NCBI GenBank assembly: GCA_027577415.1 | Contig: JANBQS010000492.1 | Span: 1-16,796 of the forward strand | Direction of reading: 5' to 3' | DNA length: 16,796 bases | Origin: Coemansia sp. RSA 922 | Lineage: Eukaryota; Kickxellomycota; Kickxellomycetes; Kickxellales; Kickxellaceae | In this document: positions 7,012 to 15,400 of the stretch, piece after piece | How positions within the stretch are numbered: position 1 is the stretch's first letter | How the letters are laid out: each line of letters starts with the position of its first letter | Position numbers and translations under genes: made by a program | The notes under the pieces: model-generated | Told to the model about the DNA's origin: nothing | Seen by the model: only the letters and a program-made list of their open reading frames with translations | Database searches by the model: none

Positions 7012-8700
7012 ATGACGTCTTTGTCGATGTTGCAGATCCTCCCATCCCACGTTGTCAAGGTGATAGTTGATCATGTTGCCAGCAGCACTCGTTTAGTGTA
7101 TGATCGTGTTGACAGCTACTCACAAGAATGGCTATGCCTGCAGGTACCACTCCTATGGGTATGCCACAATCTCCATGCCGTTGTGCGGTCGCAGTTAAGC
7201 AGAGGTTGCAGACATCTATTCTGCAGCGGTGTTAACAGTCGAAGACTCCCATGACCATTGCAGCCAGAAAGCCTTGAAGAGCTCGAACTTCCTGTATGGC
7301 GCCTGGTCAAGGAGATTGAGCTTGTGTTATGTGAGGCAGAAATCTATAACGGCGATACATTGGAGCAGATATCGCGTGAGGAATACAGAGACCTCCAGCT
7401 TCTGCTTGCCCAAAGGATCCGAATTATCTTTACTGGCGATGACAAGTATAATGACAAGGACGAAATCAACGTAGATGAGGCCGAGCCCAACGTCAGCGCG
7501 TTTTTGCAGTGGATTAGGCAGCTGGCACCCAAGCTTACCGAAATTGACCTCAGTGCACCTTTCAGCACTGGTCGGGCTTACCGAAGGCTTGACCAGCATT
7601 ATGGCGGACTTGTCAAAAGGTTTCTTCAGCTTGCCAAACGTGTCGCCTTTTCCGAAAATGAAAGATGCGTGACCAACATGCTTCAGCTCAATGGCGTTTG
7701 TGATCTAGTCCACTTGCGTTATGGCATACATGGCGATAGTGAAACGTTTGTACAGCTTACAAGACGATGCGCGCTGACACTTCAATCTCTGGATATCGGC
7801 TCGCCAAATGCCGTGGATATCTCTGGTATCGTCAGAGACGCAGAAGGTAACTACGCAGTGTATCCACACTTGCATGCTCTGAAATTGAACTTGTATATGA
7901 GATGGTATAGTCGGCAGCCCTGTGCCTTTGCAGGCGCAGTACCGTTTCCAAATCTTCGGCACATTAGTATAATCCGGATCTATCCCTTTGACGACGATAT
8001 CCTGTTCAGAGGCAGCGCAGCCACTCTTGAAAGTCTGCAAGTCGAATTGTCGGGCGCTGTAGTTGAAGTAATCAAGCGGTACAGCGTGTTTACTCGTGAC
8101 AGCCATCCTAAGCTACAGTGTGTGGACTATTGGATTTCTAAGTTTGAGCTTTTGCCACGCCATTTTACGGACTGGGCCACAGTCGCGCAGTTTTTGCTGA
8201 GCATGGCGTCGCGTGCAACTGTGATACAGATCCGTGGTGACCCAATCAACATTGCATACTCGCCCTCGTTTTCGCTGCTTTGCAACTACACACATATCCA
8301 ACGTTTGTACTTGCAATACGTCGTTCCATCGTTCTGGGACGTCATTGCATTGATCAAGTCTCTCCCGCCTCTCTCGGACCTGCAAACCTGCACTCCACGT
8401 CTTGCTCCATTGCCAGTTGGTGTCACCGACGAGAAGCTTCTCGAACATGTGCTGTCTAACTACTACCCGGTGGGCCTGCGGTTTCGGTGCTGGCATATTG
8501 CATTCTATGAAGAGTACAACTTCAAAGAAGTTGCACGCTGCGTCCTGCTTCTGGCGCTAGTTTGCCCGAACTTTACCTATGCCGCCGTAGACAAATAGTA
8601 TCGCAAAGAGTTTATGGCGATAATGAGGGCGGTCATAGAATCTCCAGAGTTCATTCGCCATGCTCCTCGTTTGAGATGCTTGCTGTTTTCGCAAGAATAA
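7012..8700 (+). pseudogene. F-box/LRR-like gene with two in-frame stop codons
   Basis: From the ATG at 7012 one frame runs 563 codons to the TAA at 8698 without any indel, broken only by TGA at 7252-7254 and TAG at 8596-8598. The N-terminus (SMLQILPSHVVKVIVDHV) is F-box-like; F-box proteins recruit substrates to SCF ubiquitin ligases. The remainder has irregular leucine-rich segments (LHALKLNLYMRW, FPNLRHISIIRIYPF, ATLESLQVELSG). The tail after the TAG, FMAIMRAVIESPEF and HAPRLRCLLF, looks like the conserved C-terminus of an expanded family I recall from Kickxellales (Coemansia); this family match is from memory. At the TGA, the family pattern WP-x2-L-x2-L suggests a lost Trp (TGG to TGA). 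An in-frame intron would be only 33 nt (7231-7263), so it is unlikely. The largest intact piece, 7258-8598, begins at TTG rather than ATG. Confidence 0.6.
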
Positions 8701-9501
8701 GGACACCGTATTTATTATAATAATCATTTACCATGGACACGGTAAAGGCAAATACTCTCTAAATGTCAAAGTGTGTTGTAAATATGTATATTTGTAAATA
8801 TATTATTTTGAACAAGACTGTCACTAGTTGCAAACCAGACTAATAGCTTAGTGAGCGTCCGGTTCACTTCCAGGTCCAGCCTAAAAATAGAAAAGGGAAG
8901 ATTGATATTCAAGGATAAAAGAAGTGCGGATGATGATGTGCAATAAAAAAATGTGTGCAGAGTGTGAAAAAGAAGATAGTGAAAAGTCAAGAAAGAGAAG
9001 AATGCAAAGATGGGAGGATGAAAAAGCTGAAAGTGTGCGTTATTATCTCGGTAGCTCTTTTTCGCCGCCGACGGCGCATACAAGAGTACCTCCTTTGGTT
9101 AGTAGTATACATGCCTAAAAAAGCAGGCGCTAGTTATGAAAGAGAAAAGAGGAGGTAGTCTTGATATGGAAAGGAGAAGAGGGAAAGGCCAAGCCAGGCC
9201 AGACGGCAGTCCTTTTTATACTCAGCTGGCCACCCTCTCTGCCCTCTCCCATCACATTTTTTCCCTTGTCCTGTCCCCACTTTTTCCTTGTGGTCTCTCG
9301 GCACGTTCTGCTCCCCAAACAACGTAGCTCAATTTGGATGGTCGGAGCCGGGTGGCTGAAACTGTTGGCCAATCATATTTCTTGCCAACTGCCGAGGATG
9401 CACACGTGTTGGTTTCGTCCTTGTTTTTTGTACTCTTTAAAGCTCTGCCTTAAGACCCGACACGTACCGCAATTGCGTCATTGTGTTATTGCGTTATTGC
9501 C
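8701..9501. other. Gene-poor stretch with a strand-asymmetric, promoter-like section
   Basis: No convincing gene. About 8885-9030 and 9130-9190 are purine-rich on the plus strand. A TTTTTATACTC TATA-like element at about 9215 is followed by a pyrimidine-rich run to about 9295, with a CCAAT at about 9371 and repeats of the type TGCGTTATTG at about 9475-9500. ORFs on both strands here have low-complexity composition. The arrangement resembles a promoter of an expressed gene, but no matching coding region is evident beyond a 53-codon ORF at 9502. Confidence 0.35.
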
Positions 9502-9663
9502 ATGCTTCCGAAAATGACTCAGGCCGGAGTATGGCAGTGGAAAAGGGGCTCTCACTTAGAAACAGAACCAAGCCTCCCCTTTCACACACCGCCTATTTTT
9601 AGCACATCCGAGCCACTTGGCTTACATGTGACAAAACGTGCCTTCCACAAGGTTCTGTGGTAG
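9502..9663 (+). CDS. Doubtful 53-residue ORF
   Basis: ATG at 9502 (MLPKMTQAGVWQWKRG) to TAG at 9661, with AATAAA at about 9701 downstream and promoter-like DNA upstream. Part of it (9573-9610, CCTCCCC and TTTTTAGCACATCC) resembles the family A upstream blocks, which argues that it may be non-coding remnant sequence. Not recognised. Confidence 0.15.
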   Translation: MLPKMTQAGVWQWKRGSHLETEPSLPFHTPPIFSTSEPLGLHVTKRAFHKVLW

Positions 9664-9811
9664 GCAGGCCCCTTGGACTTTGTGATACTAAAATGTAATC
9701 CAATAAAATAAAAGAGAAGATAAAGAGTTCTATTCTGTAACCAATAATAAACTCTTTTTAAATAACAAACATTTACTGCGCTAAGCCGCAACCCTTGCCC
9801 TGATCGCCGAT

Positions 9812-10053
9812 TTAGTGATCGCGACTCAGTTCTGCGTGACAGACTTCGTCGCATGCAGCCAGTGTGCAACCTATCCTTTTGGCTCTTGATCTAACGTAAT
9901 CCCTTAAACTAATTCTATGACTGCAGTTGAATATCAAATAATAGAAAGGCTTTGACAGACGCGTGTCCAAATTGGACACGCAATCAACTGTTTTCCAAGC
10001 TACGTCAATACACCATAGACGTTACGTGTATTTTTGTAATATTCTGCAATCAT
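9812..10053 (-). pseudogene. Family D copy 3 (D3), divergent from C3, heavily decayed
   Basis: The ATG at 10053 (MIAEYYKNTRNVYGVLT) shares the ATGATTGCAGAA start with D1. TAG follows after 17 codons, then GKQLIACP (D2: AKQLNAP), a frame change, SVKAFLLFDIQ (D2: SVKDVMLFRTT), another break, and RISLRDYVRSRAKR to a stop at 9812. Order and spacing match D2, so homology is clear although no frame survives. Its ATG is 108 bp from the C3 TATA, almost the same gap as D1-C1. Confidence 0.4.
9961..9981. repeat. Perfect 10-bp inverted repeat
   Basis: Arms GCGTGTCCAA and TTGGACACGC flank a single A. It lies 180 bp upstream of the C3 TATA box, within the D3 relic. D1 and D2 have no equivalent palindrome. 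It could bind a dimeric regulator, form a hairpin or be chance. Confidence 0.85.
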
Positions 10054-10293
10054 GACCAAAACATTTCAAAGCACCAGAAACTTGCTGCATGCTCTTTCAG
10101 TTGGAGGAAGGAAAGGCGGCCTATTCCAAAAACATGCCAGCACAGGAGAGGATTTTCTGCTATAAAGTGAACGCGACTGCCCTGTTCCTTGCCAAGCACT
10201 ATTTTTCTACATACCACTACTCACTCCAATCGGCTTCTCATCTCCTACATTTTTCGCGTCCAGCACCACCAGGTTTCAAGTAAGAACAACAAA
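10054..10293 (+). promoter_or_regulatory. C3 promoter and leader (copy P3), TATA at 10161
   Basis: ATTTCAAAGCACCAGAAACT, TGCATGCTCTTTC, AGTTGG, GGAAGGAAAGGCGGC, TTCCAAA, GCACAGGAG, then TTCTGCTATAAAGTGAACGC and TTCCTTGCCAAGCACTA. These are the P1/P2 blocks in the same order and spacing. The leader CTATTTTTCTACATA matches the leader of C2. TATA to ATG is 133 bp. Confidence 0.65.
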
Positions 10294-10686
10294 ATGGCTA
10301 TCATCAAGAACAAAGTGTACATTGTTTGGTTTACACCTAGTGGTTCCTACAAAATTGATACTTACAACTTTAAAGGAGCTGTCGATGACACCTTTCTCAT
10401 TGATCATATTGATGCAAAACACTCAGCCAACTGTGGATCCGATTATCAGTTAGGTGTGTTTATTTATAAAGAGGATCTTAAACTCATTAAAGAAGAGAAA
10501 GATGAAGCAGGGAATACTGTGCGTTGCAAGTATATTGCACTATATCGTAGTGGAACTTCCAGTGAAGTAGTTGATTCTGTCGCAAAAGAGTTTAAAGAGA
10601 ATTATTGCAATGGCATTATTGATGAAGCGCACAGAGGAGCCAATTATATGTACAATTCCTATCAGAATAGTATGATTGAAATGTAA
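10294..10686 (+). CDS. Family C copy 3 (C3): intact 130-residue protein of unknown function
   Basis: The ATG at 10294 (ACAAAATGGCT context) gives MAIIKNKVYIVWFTPSGSYK. Blocks line up with C2: YKIDTYNF against YDIHLIET, an alpha segment FLIDHIDAKHS, YQLGVFIYKEDLKLIKE against YAHVFTINGNTIDVKE, RCKYIALYRSG against NMYVIVHPMV, DSVAKEF against ERVLAIL, and GANYMYNSYQN against HTATFRYNETT. Sequence identity to C2 is low, while the promoters are clearly alike. It is acidic and lysine-rich, cytosolic in appearance, with no catalytic motif. The stop TAA overlaps GTAAGT, a strong 5' splice-site consensus, so a longer spliced form is conceivable. AATAAA lies at 10774-10779. Confidence 0.6.
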   Translation: MAIIKNKVYIVWFTPSGSYKIDTYNFKGAVDDTFLIDHIDAKHSANCGSDYQLGVFIYKEDLKLIKEEKDEAGNTVRCKYIALYRSGTSSEVVDSVAKEFKENYCNGIIDEAHRGANYMYNSYQNSMIEM

Positions 10687-10773
10687 GTATCCACATTATA
10701 GTTTGAAATACAGGCATTGCTGCATTGACACTACCTAGCATGTTACAAGAGTAGTTTTTATAACTGTTAAAAC

Positions 10774-10779
10774 AATAAA
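10774..10779 (+). terminator. AATAAA poly(A) signal after C3
   Basis: A canonical hexamer 88 bp past the C3 stop, in AT-rich DNA. Confidence 0.5.
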
Positions 10780-10802
10780 TTCGTAAAACAAGAGCGAAAA
10801 AC

Positions 10803-10835
10803 TTCCCGATTCCTCAGCCTAGTGCTGAGCGGGAA
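10803..10835. repeat. Imperfect hairpin
   Basis: TTCCCG pairs with CGGGAA and CTCAGC with GCTGAG, around the loop CTAGT, with a four-base bulge ATTC on one side. It stands out in AT-rich surroundings. It lies just past the C3 poly(A) signal, and may mark a transcript end or a repeat boundary. Confidence 0.6.
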
Positions 10836-11343
10836 AAACATATAATGTCACGCCTTAATCACGTGACTCGCAAGCCAATCGCAGTGGGGCGCATAGGCGG
10901 ACATGTATGCATTCTTGCATGTAGATCGGCACCGTTTCTTTCCAGGACTTTAACCCGCCCCTTTGGCGGGATGTTAGAATAGATTCCTTTTTCCTCTCTT
11001 TACGTTTTTTATTCTATTACATATAAATACTGTTGAGACATACTGCGATCATCAACGTTAATCAGTGCTACGTCACATACGACGGCTATGTGACATAGCA
11101 TCTTGTTTGGGATCATCTAGCAACACAAAGTATTATATACTGTGGCTACAAGTTGTTGGTGTGGTACTATTCAAGAGACACTCCCAACTCTTCTGTCGCA
11201 ATAGTCAACTGCACTGTTTTTATTCTTCAAGCTACGTTCTTCCTAAAGTCGCATTTATTAGATTTCTTATGTTTATGAGCACTTGTTTTGTTGGCAATAA
11301 TAAATTACCATATATTTTATAATGCTAGAAATGTTTTGACACT
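10836..11343 (+). promoter_or_regulatory. Promoter-like segment without a clear ORF
   Basis: It contains CACGTG (about 10860), CCAAT (about 10876), a GC-rich CCCGCC/GGCGGG hairpin (10954-10970), a pyrimidine-rich run (TTCCTTTTTCCTCTC) and CATATAAATAC (about 11019-11029). This is the arrangement of a Pol II promoter. Downstream ORFs begin at GTG or are very short, so no protein gene is supported. It might drive a non-coding RNA, or be the remnant promoter of a deleted gene. No tRNA or rRNA signature was found. Confidence 0.3.
10954..10970. repeat. GC-rich hairpin
   Basis: CCCGCC and GGCGGG form a 6-bp perfect stem with a 5-base loop, about 50 bp upstream of the TATA-like element. An inverted Sp1/Zn-cluster-like site is a possible reading. 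Confidence 0.7.
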
Positions 11344-11585
11344 CTAGGGAGGGGTGCTTCCTCCATCGGGCACTACCAGCTGCTTTGCAGCTTGGATGCT
11401 TGGCTCGCCAAAGTATACCTTTCTATTACGGCTGTGAGGCGCCGCACCTTTTGTATAATAACCTTCAAGACATTTTTGACTGAAAGGTCTCTGGTACTCA
11501 AAAGCAGTAGTTTGGTAAAAACTCGGAAAAGTAGACAATGGGCAGAACGTGACAGAGACAGGCAGCGACCAAATGGTGGAGACAT
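11344..11585 (-). pseudogene. Family D copy 4 (D4), solo and frameshifted
   Basis: The ATG at 11585 reads LSVKNVLKVIIQ and RLTAVIERYTLAS (D2: VSVKDVMLF, HFAVINYNRLS). The frame then changes by one base near 11400-11412 to SIQAAKQLVVPDGGS (D2: SIQVTKQPTVLDGGN), ending at TAG 11344. The C-terminal DNA also matches D2 (CCTCCATC..GCACT on the plus strand). Unlike D1-D3 it has no C partner or P-type promoter on its 5' side. The alternative longer frame to 11685 begins at TTG and is not supported by the paralogues. Confidence 0.45.
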
Positions 11586-11694
11586 TATTGCCAATTGAAT
11601 TGTTCCTTACGTCATATGTAGAATCAAATCTATCATGCCTGGCTGAATGATGGCTCCATATATTAGTAATTAGCGGATTAATCAATTACTAGGT

Positions 11695-12176
11695 TCAAAT
11701 GGTAGGCTCATTACGAGGTAGTTTCATATCGTTAGAGGGACTGCTGCGCTGTAACTGGCGCTGTCGAGGATAACGCTGGACAATGTCTTACCACTTTGTC
11801 AAAAAAAGACACTGCTTCTACGCGGATCAGCGATATAAACGCGTTCGTTGTTTTGAATGCGCCAATAGCACAGCACGCTTTGGAGTTGGTTGCGCAGAAC
11901 TTGCTGTATATGAGTCTGGCCCTGGCGAATGCGTTCTGCAACTCCTGAACTCACCATCCACTCGACATAGTCCACTAGGCAAGAGTCGATTATTTTGTCG
12001 TCGCAACCACAGTGCTCTTTACAGTAGTGGATCCACAGGGCAAAACTCGAGGAATAGCACCCCTTAGTGCTTGGAGACAGGAACGTGTAGCCTTCAAGTT
12101 CGTCTTTGGTCTTTTGAGGTTTGCTGTCCGTGTACATCACTACTGCTTTAGAAGAGATAGTAGTATTTTGGCTCAT
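11695..12176 (-). pseudogene. Family A copy 3 (A3): recombinase N-terminal-like protein, C-terminus broken
   Basis: The ATG at 12176 starts MSQNTTISSKAVVMYTDS and runs in frame through TKGCYSSSFALWIHYC, DYVEWMVSSGVAERIRQG and IQQVLRNQLQSVLCYWRIQN to DPRRSSVFF, stopping at 11799. In the next frame the paralogous LTKW, then TAA (11790-11788) where A2 has Gln, then DIVQRYPRQ follow, to a stop at 11695. The shift falls at a seven-A/T run (11801-11807). Two lesions therefore affect only the last third, and the first 125 residues could still fold. It has neither the acidic insert nor the 42-bp duplication of A2. Confidence 0.6.
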
Positions 12177-12480
12177 GGTAAACCTGGACTACTGTCAGAA
12201 TACCGTGTGAGAGAAGGCAGGTAAAAAAATTACAATTTGAGTGAAGTTTGGATGTCTAGAGAAGCTAGAGGCTAAAAAGCGACAGGACAGGAAAAGAGGC
12301 CAGCGATGGTAATGGCTTTGATAGCTCGTTCTAGCTTTAGCTATTGAAGTGTACGTTGTCATCAGCATAAACACCAATCTAACAGATAAGTATAACAAGC
12401 CCTGATCGTTCATCGCCAAATTAATCCTTAATGAATAACAAATAGTCGATACATTACAAAATAAAATAAAATAAAGCCGT
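12177..12480 (-). promoter_or_regulatory. Upstream region of A3 and 3' flank of the STK11IP-like gene
   Basis: The first 60 bp (to about 12235) keep the A2 leader: TGTGAGAGAAGGCAGGTAAA on the plus strand. The more distal TATA and GTAGCACATCCCC blocks of A1/A2 are absent, so A3 lacks the full promoter. The rest, up to the neighbouring stop codon, is AT-rich with AATAAAATAAAATAAA on the plus strand and shows no gene. Confidence 0.4.
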
Positions 12481-15400
12481 TTACATCTCACAGAAATCGA
12501 CATCCGTCATACCCGCAGATTTAGTCAAAACATTCAGAGCTTCCACGCACTCATGAGCGCTGGCCAATGTAGCGAACCACACGTTCCATCCAGTCATATC
12601 CAGCTCAGTAGCAGAGTCGTCGTTGTCAGCTGCGGCGGTAGTAGCAAACTCCAAGCGTAACATAGCATGCCAGCTAGTTCCCGAACATCCCAGAACGTCA
12701 CGGTCCATGAGCCGAGTCTTGGGCCTCTCAGCAGTACCCAATGTAGGCGACTGCACCGATGGCATCTTTGGATAAATGGCCAATGCGTGCGGCACCAGTG
12801 CCACGCGACGTAGGTCAGCAATAGGCCTAGCATGTAGGACTCTGTCGTACTGACTGACAGTGCCCGACATCAGAAGCTCTGCCATCGCATGAACCCGGTC
12901 GCTCACTTTGCCCACCACCGATTCTTCACCGAGCACTGTGGGCGAACTCTCAGCATTGATGCCGCCAACACTAGTAGCAGCAGACGACGCAGCCCTCGAT
13001 GTAGCAGGCGAGGCCGAGCTAGGAGCATTAGATCTACGTGCCAGTTCATCGGTTAATGCCTGTGGATCATAGGTATCCGGATCAGACGTGACAATGGTCG
13101 GCGGCTCAATCCGTTGCCACTTGCGGTACAGTGCGCGCAAGTCAGGCACAGGCGGCGGCCACACGTCAACGCGCTCGCGCACCAAATAGAGAAACTGCGG
13201 CGAACCGACCAGCGTCAACGGCTGGATACCATCCCCTGCGGAGTCCTGCTGCTCGACATGGCCCACGCAAAAATACAGCTTGAGAAACTCGTACGTAACC
13301 TTGTCCACAATAACACTATCGGCGCTAGAGGCGTCGACAATGGCGCCCGGTTGTTTCCCGCTACGTGTGCGCAACAACTCGTGCCGCACTCTACGCAGCA
13401 TCTCCTGCGTATCGCCGAGCACTAGTCTGTCCGCCACAGCCCTGACTGATGAGCCGGCGGCAACCGGCTCATCGTCGTCGAGAGCATCAAAAGTAGACGG
13501 GCGCAGGAACACCTGTTGCACGAGATGGTGCATAGCCCACTCGACGTCATGGTTGATCGCGCGCATCCGCCCGCTGCCTTCGCCACCAGCACCCGAATCT
13601 AGCACGCGTGTCTCATACCCAATCTCCACCAACGAGTCCAACAGATCTGAGCACGCCAGGCGGTCGCGGATCATAAACACGCACGATGACGCCGCGCCAT
13701 CCGCAACCGCTGCACACCGGGACTGGTGCTGTGCTGGCTGCAAAGAGCTGGCCTTATCGCCCGTAAACCCACTTAGTGGGTAAGTCGGGTAACTGGTCGC
13801 CAGTAGCTGCTGCAACCGCCGAGCATCCCAACAACCTCCAGTTGGTTTGTCGTCAACAGCTAGTAGCGCCGAGTGCAAGGCCAAGTACTGTCTGTTGGGC
13901 CCAATGTCGATACGACCTAATGATGCCAGCGGCAACGAGAACAAAAGCCCTAGATATCGCTCGGGCCGTAAATCCATCTCGTCTAGAATCTCTGCTGACG
14001 TATCCCGCATGGCATCCCACGTCGGCGAGAATACATAGATCGCCTGAGAGCTGAGCGCCAAGTACACAGCTTGCTCGCTCAAGTTGGGAGCCAGCGCCGC
14101 ACTCGCCCGCCAGTCAGCGCCAATCGCCAGTGCTCGGCGCTTGTCGTCAGAATCGGCATCCTGGAACAGCTCATTAGCTCCGTCACTTTCTGTTACCGCC
14201 GCAGCAGGAGCCGCTCCACCCAAGAACGAAGACAGCCCCCACTTGCTTGTTGCCACTACTTGGCCCGAGCCTGCAGCCGCACCCTTTGTCCCACTGCGTG
14301 CGGGAGGCTGGTCGCTTGGAGCAACCGGAGGCATTTGTCTGACTAGGCCAGCCGGCACCCATTGAACCAGCCGCTCGTTGTCGGCTTCAAACACGCTGAG
14401 CTGCAAGAACAGTCTGACGGAATTAGTCACTTTCGCAAATGGTAGTTCGCCAGGTGTCGCAATACTGCCTAGTCTCTGCACGTCCGCAGCCAGTGCGCCG
14501 CGAGCAGCCTCTAGATGTTGTGCGTGCCGTGCTCGCCGCTCACTAGCCTCTGCAGCTGCGCTCATCGGCCGATTGGCGGCAATATTAGGGCTGAGCCGGT
14601 TGCGGCGGGTCACAAACGGCTGCTTCCAGATCGACGCATTGGCGGTCTGTGCAGCAGAGCTGCTGTCGTCGACGGCTTCATTCTTCTGCTCGTCGGCAGC
14701 ATAGTACTCGCGCAAGTAGCTGCGCCTGCACTTGGGGCATTGGAGCTCAGTGGCAGGCGGCGGAATAACCGTAAACTCACTACCAGAGATCGCGTCAAAA
14801 ATTGTGCGCTCGTCATCGACGTAGCCTTGCCAGTTGCAGCGCAAGCACTCGGCCTGCTTATACAAGTCCTCTGACAGCCCCCTTCCGGCATTCTCGCCGA
14901 CCGCTGCTTGAATGGCATTCACCAGCTCGGCAAACCCATTGCCGCCATTGGGACTGAATTCAATCCAAGTGGCAGCATCAAATCGACCGCATTTCGATTC
15001 GGCTCTGAGAGGGTTTGTGTCGTCAGTGCCTAGTCTAGATGCGCGCACCAACGATGCCAACGGTACTCTTGCCGTTATACGCCGATTGTCGCCATCTCCA
15101 GCCTCGTTGTCATCGCTAGCTACCTCAATCAGATCTGTGGGCGAGACGTAGATGGTGCGGTGGCCGAGGACTACCCGCTGTACGACCCTGCTTCCATTGG
15201 CCAACGTACGACCGTCGGCCGTAGGCATATCTTCAACGGGAATAAACTGACACCTCGCTACTGTCACTCCTTCGGCTACTAAACTTGCACCTTCGTCTTG
15301 CAACGTCTGCTGCACTTCGCTGAGATCACTTGAGGCGACCTCGGGATTAGGCGAAGTTGGGCTCTGAGGGATACCACTGACTTCGCTCACCGATTGAGGC

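Noticed and set aside
7258..8598. The 446-residue ORF as a complete gene
   Set aside because: It begins with TTG, and family-like sequence continues in the same frame on both sides of its ends. It is the middle of the 7012-8700 gene.
11065..11322. Plus-strand ORF of 85 residues after a TATA-like element
   Set aside because: It starts at GTG, has no internal ATG until near the end, and its composition is not gene-like.
11691..11700. GGTTCAAAT as a tRNA T-loop
   Set aside because: The flanking bases do not form a T-stem, and no acceptor, D or anticodon arms fit on either strand.
13280..13783. Plus-strand ORFs opposite the STK11IP-like gene (for example 167 residues)
   Set aside because: They are antisense shadows of a GC-rich coding region with clear domain content on the minus strand.
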